In this document: positions 23,701 through 38,700 of the stretch, piece by piece
Layout of the letters: every line of letters starts with the position of its first letter
Position numbering within the stretch: the stretch's first letter is position 1
Assembly: GCA_034620365.1 (NCBI GenBank)
Contig: JAQGEQ010000011.1
Coordinates: 558,001-622,000 of the forward strand
Length of the DNA: 64,000 bases
Direction of reading: 5' to 3'
Source: Pegea sp. RAD2-039
Lineage: Eukaryota > Chordata > Thaliacea > Salpida > Salpidae
Notes under the pieces: generated by a model
What the model was told of the DNA's origin: nothing
Database searches by the model: none
Seen by the model: the letters and a program-made list of their open reading frames with translations, nothing else
Translations under genes and position numbers: made by a program

Positions 23701-26700
23701 AAAGGCCAATTTTTTTGTTGCTACATCTTTTTAAAAAAATAGGATTTGAATTCATTGAAATTATTCTTGTGGATTTTTTAATAAGAAGCTTTAAGTCGTT
23801 AGGGTATAAGCGTAATTTGAAATTTTCTTATTTTTAAATTAAAAATGCTTGCTAAGGAAAGAATTGTAAAAAATAATTTTCAAATGAAATAGAGCTGACC
23901 AAAGAAAGCTTAAAGACATTAAGAAGTTTTTAACAAAATACAAAACATTATCAATTACTCAATATCTAAAGTTCTCTCAGTTTACAAAATTCAACTCAAC
24001 TCAATTTTTGCTGAATTGACTTTAATAATAAATTTCAACATATTTACTAGAAGAAAAATTATAAAAGTCATTTTACACATTTGTTTCAAAGGCTTCCTTT
24101 TTACCACAAGAAACTTGTTCAGTAAATATCAAATATTGCCTTTTCATTTGGTTCTTTCTATTTTATAATGAGCTTGAGATTTAAAAAAGTTGTTATTGTG
24201 GTGTAATTATTGCTTGTATTTTTCAGTAGCGTTTCAAAGAAGTATTGTCTTAAAAATATAGAGAGGAAATTCAAACATATTTACTAATGGGTTAATGGTT
24301 TCCTTAAGACTTCTCTAGAGATATTTATTATTTATAAATGGTTATTTGTGTCAAGAAAACAAAAGAATACTTTGTAGAAATAGGTTATAAAAACTGCAAT
24401 TCTAGTAATAAACTCTTAATGAAATTAAAGAGAATTTATTTTTACAATTTACAGAAAACCTAGGAAAGTAGCAATTTACATGAAGTTTGCTTAAATGACG
24501 AATAGGTCAATATACAGTTTTATTGAAGTCTTATTCACACATTGTAATTTGAATTACTGAATTTTTCTGATTTCGTAACTCAATAATACAAAGTTCAGTA
24601 AGTTTTTCCAATGAATAAATACCAATTAAAGAAACTTGTTCTTTTTATTTATTTTTCTATTTGCTGTATTATTTAATAGCGAAAATATTTGTCAAGAAAT
24701 AATTAACGATAAAATAAGAAAATTAATAAAATCTTTTTTTCCTAAAAGAGTACAAACAAACTTTGTAGAATATAGTTGCTAAACTATCATTAATAACTGA
24801 TTAAATTATAAATTCTAAACTCTAGTTAGCTTATATTTTTAACAAAAACATTTTAGAAAGGTAAGAAAAGCGATAATTCATTTTAAATATCAAACTATCT
24901 CTTTTAGTTATACTCAAATACTACACAACCCACTTTTCTTTCAAACATATAAAAAATACAAAAACTTTAAGATAAATGAAAAATGATTAATCCGATTGTA
25001 GCCTAGCTCAAAAATTACTTCTAACTTACTTCATCATATCTAAGTTATCGAGTTGTAAGGTGTTAATGCGGCATTCTTATTGAATTTTAATAATTTTTTT
25101 CTTTGCAATTTTTTTGAGCTTACTTCTTAGCCAGCTATTCTAAAGGTTGTGACAAACTTAAGGAAACTATTAAACTATTTGAGTGTTACCTGTTTGAAAA
25201 TTTAGTTCTGACGATGGAATGTAAACTAACATAAAAAAACAGAACTAAATAAAAAATGTGCAAATGCATGCATAAGAACATATGTGAAGATTTTTCTAAT
25301 TAAAACTTTTATATAATAAGTTACCAAGAGTTTTTGTAGATAAACTCAAAATAAGTAAAAGTTAATTAACAAATTAATTCTTAAGCACTTTATATTAAAC
25401 CAAAGAAATTTGAAGTTTGCAAGCTTGAAAATATCATGATAAAGTTATTTCTCTTTCTTGATATAAAAGTCTTAATAAATAGTTTACTACTTGCTCATGA
25501 AGCTCAAAGTAAAAAATCAATATTAAAACAGTTTTGCAATTAATTCTAACATATGCAAATTAGAAACCATTGAAACATTTGAAATTTTATGAGACATGTA
25601 TTTTTTCTACCAAATTTAAACTTATTTCAAATCTACTTCTATGTAGAAACTACACTTTAATTATTTGAAATAAAATATAGCAGCTTTATACGCTTCAGTA
25701 AGCTGTAGTAACAAAAACAATGAATCAGCAGATGTAAAGGACTGTTTAAATGGAAAGTGACATTAGAAATAAAGTGATTAAATCAACAGATACAGAATTT
25801 TGATGAGGCTTTTTATTTATTAAAAACGACCTCTTGAATAAGTAGATAAACGTACAAAAATATTGAAATCCAAAATCAACTACCTATGTTGTATGAATCA
25901 CAAACACATAATAAACTAGAGAAATCAAACTTTGTAAAACTAATGTACACGGTATAAGAATGGAAGCTTGATTTTTTAAAAGAAGGTACGAAATTAGTTG
26001 ATTTAATATTATAGAAAAGTATGATGTATAATACTTGAAGCTACACTTAAAATTAATTAATTTTAATGGCATTATCTTGAGCTTTAATTTGTTGCTTAAG
26101 ACTTCTACCAAATAATTGACAAAATTTTGTTTGTCTTACTCATTAATATAAGTATTTTTAAACAATTTATGTACTTTGCTAATGACTATATAAAGACAGT
26201 TTAATTATCTATCATTGCTATAATTAAAAAAATCATCTCAAAATTATGGAAATGGGTAAGTTTTGGTTAAAATATCAATATTTTTTAATAATATACCCGA
26301 AAAACTAATACAATATTAAAGTTTCTTTACTAAGCGAAATTTTAGCAAACATAAAATATATAAAAAATCATTTTTCGTTTGTTTATGGATTTAAGTTACA
26401 ATTATTTCAGCGTTGAAAAATCATTATCTTAGGATTTTTTGATGATTACATTCAAAACTCATTCAAATCATTTTTGTTCAATATACACATATTTTGTGTT
26501 TTTAAAATTTAATTTAAAATATGCTTTTATGAGTTGTTTTCTTTTAAATTTATTCTGATAAAAGAAAATATAAATTTAGTTGAAACTTGAATCAAGCACT
26601 TAATGATTAAACTATTAAGGTTTGACGTAATATTTTAAATGAAATTGTTTGTTTAAGTAAATAAGTTAGTTACAGATGAAGTTTATAACATTTTTTTAAT

Positions 26701-29531
26701 GAAATTGAGTTTAGTTTTATAAAGAAGTTGACTTTCATTATTTGAATTTTGTACTAATTATTCTAATTAATTTAAAATTTTACATATTTCAACCAATTCT
26801 AGAAAACAATTTCTTAGCTTTTTTTTCACTTTTTACTTGTGATTATATAAGGCAGTTTGTAAAATGGAGCTTTCCATAAAATTTCTTAACTTAAAAGTTA
26901 AATTTAGTAGAACAAATACTTAAAAAAATGTTATTTCATATAAAATGGAATTGAATTACGTGAAATAATGTATTTAGGGCTCTTATATAGTTACAACACA
27001 TAAGTAAATAACTGTAGATCTTATATTTCCATTCTTTTCAAATGTATACCCCACAAGCTGTTTTGGCCTGACCTATGTGCAATCAGGCATAACGACGAAT
27101 GTAGGCGTGAGAAACAATTTTTACAGAAAGATTTTCTTTTAAAAAGTACTTGGTTTGACACAAGTATTATTCAAGCGTAAAAATGATTCTGTTTTTCTAA
27201 GCGATAAATATTTCGATCCAGCATATGATTTTGTATTGACAGTTTGCTTTATCTCGTGTTTTTGTAAAGTTTTTGTAACAGGTATTAATATAAACCTCAT
27301 TACAACAATTTTGTCTTTTCATAACTTCTTTAGTTTAAAAATGGGAAAAATTCTATGCCACTAAAAAATACGTTTATATGAATTAGACATTTTAAGATTT
27401 TTTAAACTAGGCTTGATTAAATCAGGATTTTATTAAACTTTACTCAAATACCAACAAATCAAAATCATTATCATCATTATTATTAATTTAATATCCAGTT
27501 TGCTAGAAAATTACTAAATTGCAAAATTAATCACATGATAACGTTTTTTATCACCAAATAGTTTTATTGTTTGTTTTCTTTTATGGATTGTGTTTGCATA
27601 TTATTTTAAAACAGTTTTAAGTTGAAAATCTTCGGCTAATATTTGCTGAATTATTTTGAAATTCAAAACAGTAGATATTATTAGTTGTGTTACTTCTCAA
27701 ACATGGGAAGAAACAGTTAATTACATGAAAATTAAAGATCTCTTTCTTAATTGTCTATTTTGTAGTTTTACACAAATCTAGTCAAGTTAAAACTTTAGTT
27801 CCAATATAAGATTCTTTAATTATTATCATCTCTATATATTTGTAAATTTTTAAACTTTGTTTAATTGTTTAATTTTCAAACAAGTATTAAATTTATTAAT
27901 TTTAGGTAACTGAGTATTTGAAGTTATGTAGAAGTAGATTTATGAAACATTTATCTTGTTAAACAAATCATTATAGTTTTACATTGACTAGATGAATTTC
28001 CAAAAATATTTTCAACTTTTACATAGCTGGAAACAAAACTTTAATTGTGAATACTTTCACGAGAAGAAATAAAGCTACAAACTTATGTACTTACTTTTAA
28101 TTATGTGTTAGTACCCTCTTTTTTCTACACAGACACATTTATTGTGTTATTTATATCTTTATTCATTTCAAAATAACTTTATTTATTTCAATAAAGTGTT
28201 TATGTGAAATACAGTTTTGCTGCCAAACAATCTCTTTCAAATGTTTAATTTATAAATGAATTTGCACTTTCTTTGGTTGATAAAAAACTTTGCAGCGATT
28301 TCAATTTGATGTTTATCATTGAGATTGGCTGAAATAACTTCGCCAGTTAAAAAAAAACTTTTTCACATAATTTTTGGGGTGAACTAATGAAGGTTAAGTA
28401 ATGATTACATCACTTGAAAATTAAAAAAAATAGAGTTGTAAAAAATGACAAAGAGCATTAGTCAATTGAAGCTGTTATTACAAAAGATTTTGAATATTAT
28501 CTCATGAGAGAACTGTGACGTTATCGACTTTTTGATACAAAATCTCAACAATCTAAGCTGTTGATAGATAGTCTAGATAAATTTGTTCTTTCAAATTCTA
28601 TTTTTTAAGCTTTCTGTTTGGTTAAACTATTTGTTAAAAAAAACAGACATAGATAAATTTGTTTTTCAAATTTACCTTTTTACATATTTCATAAAAACAT
28701 TAAAACTTTCCTTTTATTAAATTGAATAAACTGTGTGAGGTAAATAGATCATCTAAACCTTCACCTACATTAAAAAATAGGATTTTATTTGTTTTGATAA
28801 ATAGTTTAAATATCTGGCTAAAAAGTTTAATATACAACAATTTTGAATAAGTAATTATTAATATTTAATTGAACAATTAGTAAAAGTTACGTTTTTATAG
28901 TTATCTACAGATTTGAATTGGTAGACTTAAAAAAGAAATGATAAATATTTTCCGCGCAGACAAGCTAGAAGCTCTATTTTCTTTTTCTAAGTTAAATTGA
29001 CATGATTGATGAGTTTTCAAGTTCTTGTTAAGATTCAGTAAATATTATTGTACTGTTTATTTTAAGTCTTGTCAGAAACTTGACTTTTCTACAGACTTTT
29101 CATCAACTCTTTGTTTTCAAGTTATTCAAATCTTAAAAACTGGCAGCAATTTTGATTTCAAAAACAACTTTTTTTCTGAATGCAGCATTTTTTGTAGCTT
29201 GATTTTTTGCTTTTTAAACTTCAATATTTTGTAAAACTTTAAAATTTTTGCAGCTACAAAACCACTATTTGTGCAGGCAATTATTTGAGTTTATTTGCTA
29301 TAATGCTGAAAAGTTGCAAAAATTGTTTATATAAAAATCTTAATTCGCAATACAAGGATGAAAGAAGTAAAAGTTAAAAGATTAAATCAACTCAAGTAAA
29401 CAGATTACTGAGTGGCAAAGTCACGTGACATGAAATTAGCAGAATGTGAAAAACAATTTTTTAGATGAATAAGATCAATTATCTAATAAAAGAGTTCATG
29501 AAGTTAGCTGAGTACAAAATCTATTTACATC
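20800..29531. other. Gene desert, second part
   Basis: No supported exons on either strand. A GC-richer patch at about 23390-23520 carries GGCGCC, an inverted CCAAT element (ATTGGTTGG) and an octamer ATGCAAAT. A 10-base palindrome GTCACGTGAC lies at 29420-29429, just past the 3' end of nebulin. Everything else is AT-rich with scattered short frames. Confidence 0.5.
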
Positions 29532-29537
29532 TTTATT
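29532..29537 (-). terminator. Poly(A) signal AATAAA of the nebulin gene
   Basis: A minus-strand AATAAA about 24 bases after the stop codon of the SH3 exon. Apart from AT-rich chance matches it is the first canonical signal downstream, so the 3' UTR is probably short. Confidence 0.6.
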
Positions 29538-29560
29538 TACAGATAATAAAAATCACGTAA

Positions 29561-29743
29561 TCAACCAGCAATTGGCCTGACGTAGTTAGAAGGCAGCATC
29601 CCCGACAAACCTGATCTAACAACTGTTCCCAGCATCCAGCTACCATCATCAATACTCATCGCGTTTATGATGACGTCACCTGCATTGAAACTAACTTCAT
29701 CATGAGCTGTAGCCTCGTAATTGTACATTGCTCGATGTTTTAT
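29561..29743 (-). other. Nebulin last exon: C-terminal SH3 domain
   Basis: Encodes 60 residues: MYNYEATAHDEVSFNAGDVI, then IDDGSWMLGTV and GMLPSNYVRPIAG, which is the ALYDY...DE(L/V)SF...DDGW...G..P.NYV pattern of nebulin-family SH3 domains. The usual ALYDY is MYNYE and the second Trp of the WW pair is replaced (GSWMLG). The acceptor AG lies at 29744-29745 and the exon starts in phase 0. Confidence 0.93.
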
Positions 29744-32700
29744 CTGTAAAAATAGAATATTGAAGAGTTTCAGGAGGTATTCTTGAACGAGGCTCACGCA
29801 CTGCTGGTCCTGGTGTAAGCACGCGATTCTCACCACGTGTCAAGTCATACTCAACAATCACTTTGTGTTGAGATCCAGTGCTGCTTGCAACGCTTTCACG
29901 ACCTGAGGCTGAAGTAGATTTATCAACTAATCATGTATACTTGCTGTTGCATCTATTACCAGAAGCTGGTCGAGACCAATCGCTGTAATTATTCACTTCC
30001 GGCTCGTATCCATAACCATAGCGACGACGCTGTCCAGATGCGGACCGTGGACGCTGTAAATTGCGCCAACCTTGATTAGATCTTGATCGAGCTTCATTTA
30101 TCGCCTCGTTGACTCCCTGAGCTGATTGCGGTCGGCCAATAACTGCTTGACGCCAACCTGAAGCTGTCTGAGACCTTGCCGGCTCGCTATGTTTTAGGAA
30201 CCCACCAGCTGTCCCATTTGTTGCAAAGTCTACAGAGACGAGGTCGATTTTAGTAAAGTGATCATTTTATTTCACTTTTACCTTTAGTGAAACCGCTTGG
30301 AGGTCTGTTTTGAAGTCGACTGTTTGACAAGTAAGCATCACTTGCCACACCCAAAGCTGAAGATGCTTTTCGGTTGTTGTTGTCACCCGCAATTCGAGAT
30401 ACACTTCTAGCATGCTGCATTCTCATATCTTCAACTTGACTGTGAACTCCAATATGTTGTTTATACTTGTTCTAATTTTTCAATAAAAACGTCAATTTAT
30501 TTGAAAAAAAATCGTTCTTTTTTAATTTCTTAATTTCATGCAGTTTTTATTAACCTGACTGAAATTTTTGCTATTTTTCAAAGCAGTCCTATATGCTGGG
30601 GTATCAAGACATCCAATTGAGGTTCTTTCTCTAACATCTTTGTATAAAACCTGAAAAAGAATTCGTTAAAACGAGAATGCTGAACAAATTGTGAAGTGAT
30701 AAAAATCTTACATCACTAAAGTTGTGTTGATTCTTACGAACGAGTCTCATATCAGGTGTATCTGTTGTCACCATTGTCTGGCTTCCTTTGCCCTTCAACT
30801 TTTCAGCTTCTGCTTTATAGTCCACCTACAATTGAACCATTTTTAAAATCTATAATTTCATTCTTAAGAATTCTATTTAATAAAATTGAAAAATGTTAAT
30901 CTAGTCAAGATTTAAGCAAACAAATTAATACAAAAGATATTAGTTTAGATCTGTCTGATTTTACATAAGCGTTTTAAACAAATGATGAATGATTGCCAAT
31001 AACTTTAAAGGTTAGGTTTTGATCTATAGTAAAATTTAAGCTATTTGAGAACATGATGAATATATTTAAAAAAATGAACAACAATTTTGCATATTTTACT
31101 TGAGAGTATATCTTTTGTGTTTTCTTTACACGTCTTAGATCGGGAGTATCTAGCATCTGAGAAGCACCTTTTCCGGTCATACTTTTTAAATCTTGTCGAT
31201 AATTAGCCTAAGAGGAACAAATATTTGTACAAATTGTAAATGTGTTTAATTAAAAACTTTTTATTCTTACTTCATTCACAATTTTAGTAGCTTTTTGAGC
31301 ACAAGCAAGTGACATAGTTGGTTCACTTGTAACAGTGGCTCCTCTTCCTTTAATAGTTCTTTCATAGTCAGCTTTGTATATTTTCTACATTTTATAATCA
31401 AGTCAATTACTGATTTAAGACAAAAAATTGACTTACATCACTTGAAAGTCTAGTAGCTTCTTTTGCATGGGAAACATCCAACGATGGTTCAGAAGAAACT
31501 ACTGCTCCCTTACCTTTCACCTTTTTCTCATAATCTTCATGGTATCGATACTAAAATCACAAAGTTTTCAGATAAATAAATTCAGAATAAACTGATTGAC
31601 TCACATCACTCTTAATTTCTTCTGCACGTTTAACATGATCGAATTGACAAGTACCATGTAAATCGTAAGTCATAGCCTTTCCTTGCATATTTTTTGTGTA
31701 GTCGGCCTTGTAGTCTTGTTTATCAAGAAGCTTTTGAGCTTTGACTTGTTGTACCATGATCGGATCTTCATCCATCGTTGCCATTGAACCACGAGAGTTA
31801 ATTTCTTTTGCTGTCTTTTGGTAATCGATCTGAATACAAAAAAAGCTTTCAAGTTAGTGAAATTTATGTTATACTTAGAAAATAATCCACTTTCAACTAT
31901 TATTAGTGATGGAAAGTTGACGATGGAGATATATAGTCTGTAATATTCAGTTAAATAAACATGTTACCTTATCAGTTAACTTTTGGGCTTCTTTGTAGTG
32001 TTCAATAGCAGGTGAAGCTTCAACTTGCCAACCTTTACCAATGTTATCATATTTGCGTCGATATTGAAGCTACAAAATTTATTAAATATTTTATTTTGTG
32101 AAGATGACAGCTTAGTAAGGATTTAACCTCGCTTTGTAATGTTGTTACTTCACCAGCGTGCTGAATTGATGGTGCATCTGGCGTAAAAGTGTAACCCTCT
32201 GATATCTTATCTCTATGTTCGCGTGTGTACTCATACTATTAAAAAAATATTGAAATTTTTGAGCTTCGTATGATGGTGATGAACTTACATCACTGATAAT
32301 ATCTTTTCTGGAAACAGCATGTTGAATGTCAGGCCTTTCTGTAACTGAAGTGACTCTACCAACATCATTTTCTCTATGATCTTTTGTGTATTTGAACTGT
32401 AAATGATTGTATATCACAATTGAAGATTTGTTAAACAACTTTCTTCTAAAAATATTTAAAAACCTGAGATTGAACTTGACTTATATCTTCAACATGTTTT
32501 TGAGATGGCATGTCTTTGATAAATCGCCATCCTTTTTTACGATCTATTACATGCTTTTTCTGATATTCCAACTACAAAAAGTAGGTAATATTTAAAGATT
32601 AACTATTTCTTAACACATTAGCTCAATAATAAAGTAGTATCTGGTAATAGAATTTGTAACTAATAAAGCTATATCATAAAAGGTTTCAAAGTAACCTGGC

Positions 32701-35700
32701 TTTGAAGTTTGTTAGCTTTTAACGCATGTTTCATCGCTGGAGTTTCTAAGCTGGAAATGGTTTTTCCCATTCCCTTTTGTTTGTAAATCAGCTGTAATAG
32801 AGATTAGAACATTATTAATAGGTACATCTTACAAGTAGCAACATTATGAGTCTTACATCGCTTTGCATCTTATTCGTCTTCATTGCATGTGCGATAGCTG
32901 GTGTTTGTTGAAGTATAGTAAAGTTCTTTGATTTATTCTTCTTGTATTCAACCTTAATTATCACATAAAACAAATAAAGATTATCTTTCAACCCTAAATT
33001 TGAGGTATCAATGATTGTATTCAATAAGAATGAGAAAAAACGAATATCAAAAAACTTTCAAAATGGTTCAGAAAAAAATCAGCATAACACAAACAATACT
33101 TTATGATCAACTGAAATAATCAGACTTAAAAAAACGGAAATTGTATGGTATAAAAATTTACTTGAGTCAATCAATTCGAAAATGACAAGTTGATTCATGC
33201 TGTTGAAAGATATGCAAAGTATAATGTAAAAAGAAAAAACCATATAAGGAAGCAAACGTAAAAGATAGAAAAGTTGAAATTTAATGATTCATAAATAACT
33301 TTGAAGACTTGAATGCTGAGTATTAAGTAATAAGTCAAATGATTTTAAAATTATTTTCAATAAGATGCATGAAAAAGCAAAAAGGAATGTTCATAAATCA
33401 TATATTTTGATAATAATTAGAGAGTTCTTGATATGAATCACCATGGTATAAAGCTTCTAGATGACTAATGGTAAAATGAAGCGATGAAAATCCACAGAAA
33501 ATTGAAGATGATGTTTTGGTATGACTCTTACGTACATCACTTATATTTTTCTGTGCTTTTAATGTTTGTTGCACTTCAATTGTTTCTGGCAGTACTTTTG
33601 AGTAGACAGTTTCATGACGTTGTTTCTTATCTTTTTGTTGATAACTGTTCTGTTAACAAATTTGAATATTTTAGTTCTATAAATTTATTTAAAATGAAAC
33701 GTATGGACCAATGCTTATGAAAAAAATAGGAGAATATAAAACAACATACTTTGCTTTGATGCTTATTCACTTGTTGAGCGTGTTCAATTTTCGGATCTTT
33801 TTCGAGTACAGTGTACTGTGATTTTGTCTTTTTATGATTTGCTTTATATTTAATCTGCAATTAAGGTAGGATAAATAATCTTTCTGAGAGTTTGGATTGA
33901 GTTGTTGCGATACTTACATCACTAACAAAAGCTGTGACTTTAGCTGCAAGTTTCGTTTGTGGGGTTTTTGCTAATACAGTGAAGTTTGATTTGTCTTTAC
34001 CTTCAGCTTCATACTTGATCTACATCATGAAAGTTTAAACTGAATCATTGTGGAAAAATTTAAGAGTTTTTTGAAAATGTACAAACCTGACTTATATGAT
34101 CAGTTACTTTACGAACATGTTCATATTCTGGAGCATCTGGAGGAACCATGGTTTGACCTTTCATTCTTTTAGACTCTTCCTTATATTTATTCTTTAAGAA
34201 ATTAGTAAATCTCAGTATATGCCACAAAGTGGTTTTTGTTACAATCTATTTTAAGCAAAATATTAAGAATCACAAAACTTTATTTACATCACTTGTAAGC
34301 TCATTAGCCAACCAAAGATACTCATTTTTTTTCTCTTCAGGTAAAGATGAACAAACGCCCAGGTTCTCTTTATAATCTTCGACATATTTATTATTACTCA
34401 CAACATTTTGTGTCTGAAGAAAGAAAATGTTGTTAAAAATAAACCTGCTTCTGCTTTTAATACTAAATAAGCTTTCTTACATCAATTGCTTTTTTAGTAA
34501 AAGTATCCGTTTCCTTTGCCTTATGGTGATGAATAACTTCTTTGTCCTTTGCTCGGTATTTCAACTTTAAATTATTATTTATTATTCAATAGCACGAAAT
34601 ATTTAGGTTAGAAGTACAACAGCTGTACAAACCTCACTGTTTATTGAAGTTGCTTTTTTAACAGCTTCGATCTTTGAATCAATTTTGTGAGGGTGCATAC
34701 GAGCTTTTTCAATCTTACTTGAATCTTTATATTTCACCTATAATTGAGCAGATAATTAAACTCCCATATAGGGCTAAGCGGTTATATTTTAGATTACGAT
34801 TTGTTTAAAAAAACTGAAATTGACTAACATCGCTCGTAAACTTGTTGACTTCTGACGCTTTTTCAAGAGCAGGGGTTGTTTCCAAGCTACTAAATTCGGG
34901 AGCGTTTTTGGAATCCTCTTTATGTTCTTTAATGTAAACATTGGAACTTGCAAGCTTAAAATTAAAACCAAGTTTTACAAAAGTGGTAATGTGATTAGAC
35001 TTAATCGATTACCTTGTCGGCTTGTTGAGCTTTCGAAATAATTGGTGTTATTTCATAACAACCTTTACCTTTTTCCAATTCATATTCTTTTTTATAATTG
35101 ATCTAATTAATAAAAAGTAAATTACTAAGAAGTAAAAGACTTCTTGTCTCCAGCAATCAATTTGAGTTTTTATTGATATTTTCATTTAAAAAGAACAATA
35201 AATTATTGTGAATATCATACTTGACTGCTGTTGATGTTAGCTTGATGAGCTTTGATTGCAAATGGTGTATTAGCAGCTTCCTCTTCTTGCCAGAATGGTA
35301 ATTCATGTAGGACCTCTCTTCTATATTCAGTCTGCATCATTAAATATAGACTTTAAATTAAGTTTTGTAAATAAGATATTATCAAACCTCATCATGAATT
35401 ATCTTCATATTTTTTTGATGTTCAAATTCACGAGCTTCTAAATCAGTAAGACCAACTCCTTGTATTTCCGTTTTAAAATCTTGCTTATAGACATTCTGAA
35501 TTTTAATTAAATTAAAAATAAAAAGATAATTTTTAGTTTTGTTTATTCTATTTCTTCATGTTTTTACACATACATCACTTTGTCGGATTGATTGAGCGAT
35601 TGCATTTAAATTAAAAGGTGTATCTGGTACAGGAATCAGATGTCCTTGTAGGTAGTATAAGTCAGCTTTGTATTTTACCTGAAACAAACAAATAAATAAA

Positions 35701-38700
35701 TCTTCTTCAACTGCAATGTTCTTTTTATCTTACATCTGATGACAACTCTCGAACTTTTTCAAAATGTCTCAGCAAGTAATTGTCCTTCAATAGAATTGTA
35801 TTATACCCACGTGCTACTATTCCTTTTCCTTTAAGCTTATAAACATTCTGAAACCAATTAGTTTATGAGATTCATGTTGACAATAAAGAGTAGAATACAA
35901 CTTACATCACTAGGTAATAAAGCAACATCTTGGGCATGTTTTATAGCAATAGTATCTTCCGGAATTATCACTTCTTTTAGTTGTGACTTTGCTTCCTTTT
36001 GGTAAGAGATCTATATATGGAAGAAATTTACATGAAATGATGAAATATACATTTTCATGAAAAGCGCTTTCACTTACATTACTTGCAAGAATGTTTGCTT
36101 TGATTTGGGTTTTCATGAAAGGCGATTGATGAAGATTGATAGCTCCAAAACCTTTCTTCTTTTCATATTCGTTTTTATAGATATTCTAAAAAGCAATTTT
36201 ATATACTCAAGATTCTATGCAAAGCTTATTTGAATGTAATAGGTATTTGTGAGAAACATACATCACTTAAGATATGCATTGCGTAGATAGCTTGCTGTAA
36301 TCGTGGTTCATCAGTGATTAAGTCGTACTGGTCCATTACGTCTTTAGCTTTTTTTCGGTATCGTCTCTGTAAAATGTAAAAGCTCAAATTACAAAACTGA
36401 TTTTCATAAACTCAACAAATTGTAATGAGTCACGTACGTCACTATAGAGGACTTTGGTTGACCGATAAAGAGCTCGTAGAGGTGTATCGGTGACGTATGG
36501 ACTGTGACGCAAGTCGTCTAAGTGCTCTTTAATGTACGCAATCTACCAAGAGTGTATATTGAGAGCAAAATGTGAAGATTTAAGATTAATTATAGTTCAA
36601 TCTATAGGATTACAAGTACTTACATCACCAATTGTTCGGTGCAATTCACTTGCAATCTGATACTGATTAGTATCTGTCAGCTTAAATTCAATTTTATGGC
36701 GTTCTTGTAAAGCTTCATGGCTGTATTTATTCTTTGATTGATTCCACATTGTTTTACTAGCTGCATCATATCTACAAGCAACAAATACATTAAAATTTTA
36801 ATGAAGAAGTCAAAAAGCGGCTGTGAATAAACTTACTCGTCGGTTAAATCAAAGGGAAAGTAAACCATATCTCGGAGCCGATTGTACTCTTCCTTATACT
36901 TGTTTATGGAACATAAGTCAGTTACTTTAATTGAATTTTTCACATCGTTACGCTCGTCTGCTGTTAGTCGTTGGTATCCACGAGTTTTTGTACGAATTTC
37001 TAACCCAGGAGCTTTGTACTTAACCTATAAAGGAATCTCTTATTAGCAATGTGTATTTAAAAAGTTTAACAAGTAATCTGACAATTACAAGCTTCATTAA
37101 ACTTTCTTGCTTAAGATTTCAGTAAAACAAAAATAAAGTGAAATATAATAAACTCACATCACTAGCTTGATCAACTGCTTTCTTAGCCTGAATGATTGGT
37201 GGTGCATCAGGAACGACATGATAATCATGCATTTCACTATCAGCTTTGGCCTTGTACGCTTTCTATATGACATAAGACAGATGTTAGAAAAGTTTGTGAA
37301 AATATCAATTTAACATTTGTACATTTGTTAGCTAAGGGACCGGTAAACATTTTTAAGTTTGAAATGATCCGCAGATAATGTTTCTATTTAATTAACTCAC
37401 TTGGTTTACAAGTTTCTTCATCTTCTTGTGATGAACAAATATTGGAATATTTTCATGATAATCCATACCAAAACCGACAATAAATTTCTTAAAGTCAACT
37501 TTGTAAACATTCTAAAAATGAATGATCGATAAACATTAGAGAATAGAAATATGATGCACAAAAAGAAAATAGATCTTACATCACTTGCAATGTAGTCAGC
37601 ATAAATCGCTCGTTGTATATCTGGTATGTCAATAGTCAAATTGTATTTATTCATAATATCCCAAGCAGCCTCTTTGTATACATTCTGCTCATTTTAAAAA
37701 CTGTTAAATCTTTTTCTCTATAAATACGTTATCAACAAACATACACTACTAATACGAATCTGAACATCCTTGATGTGATCATTAAAAGTGTCTTCAGCCA
37801 GTACAGTGAAGCCAGTAGCTCTCCATTCCTGGGCAGCTTTCTTATGTTTGTACTATTAAATTGAACATGATGAATATTAGTGTAAAGCATCTTTAAAGTG
37901 TAACTCACAATACTGAGAAGATCATCTAATTTCCTATTTATCAGATACTCCTCTATTTGGTTGTATTGATACTCTACCAGGTTCTTATTATTTTGATATT
38001 CCCGCTCATAGTTTGACTATGTTATATAAAATGTGAAAAATATTTGTAAGTTTGTTTCTTGTAAGCTTACTTTGCTTAAAACAGTCTTTGACGGAGTTTT
38101 GCTTTCATATTCTTGAGTGAAGTTATAAGGGAAGTAAACCATGTCTTTTGTATCGTCATATTCTGATCGGTAATGTTTCTACAAAAGTTTAGCATTACAA
38201 TTTGAAAAGAATACTTTGTTTTGGGTCCATGACACTAAGTTGATGTTACAAGTATTACCTTGCTGAACTGATGATTGAGTTTTTGCATTCTCATATACTC
38301 AGGTATATCTTGGAAGCCACATCTTTTATACCCTTTGCACTCTGTTTGGATCTTCTTTCCGTCTAGAGTATATTTGATCTAGATACAAACAACAAATGTT
38401 TGTTGAAAGTCTTGACTATAGCTGGTATAAATTACCTGGCTAGAAAGATCATAGACATCAACTGCATGCTTGATATTTCGTGCATTGAAGTCGTAGTTGA
38501 TATCGCTTAATGAGCCCAAGGCTTCTTTTACATAACGAATCTAAACAAAAAACTGATTAGTAATTGAAATACTTATTATTTTATTAATTATATCGTTAAA
38601 TAGTTTGTTTATTTAATCAACAGCGAGCTGAGTTTATGTTAGAATTGTAATGCCAACCATGCTAGATAGTTTATTTGCTTTGATTGGTTGCTGGATTGCT

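Noticed and set aside
29744-29836. N-terminal extension of the SH3 exon up to an ATG at 29836
   Set aside because: It is intron plus out-of-frame linker sequence; a clear acceptor precedes the SH3 exon.
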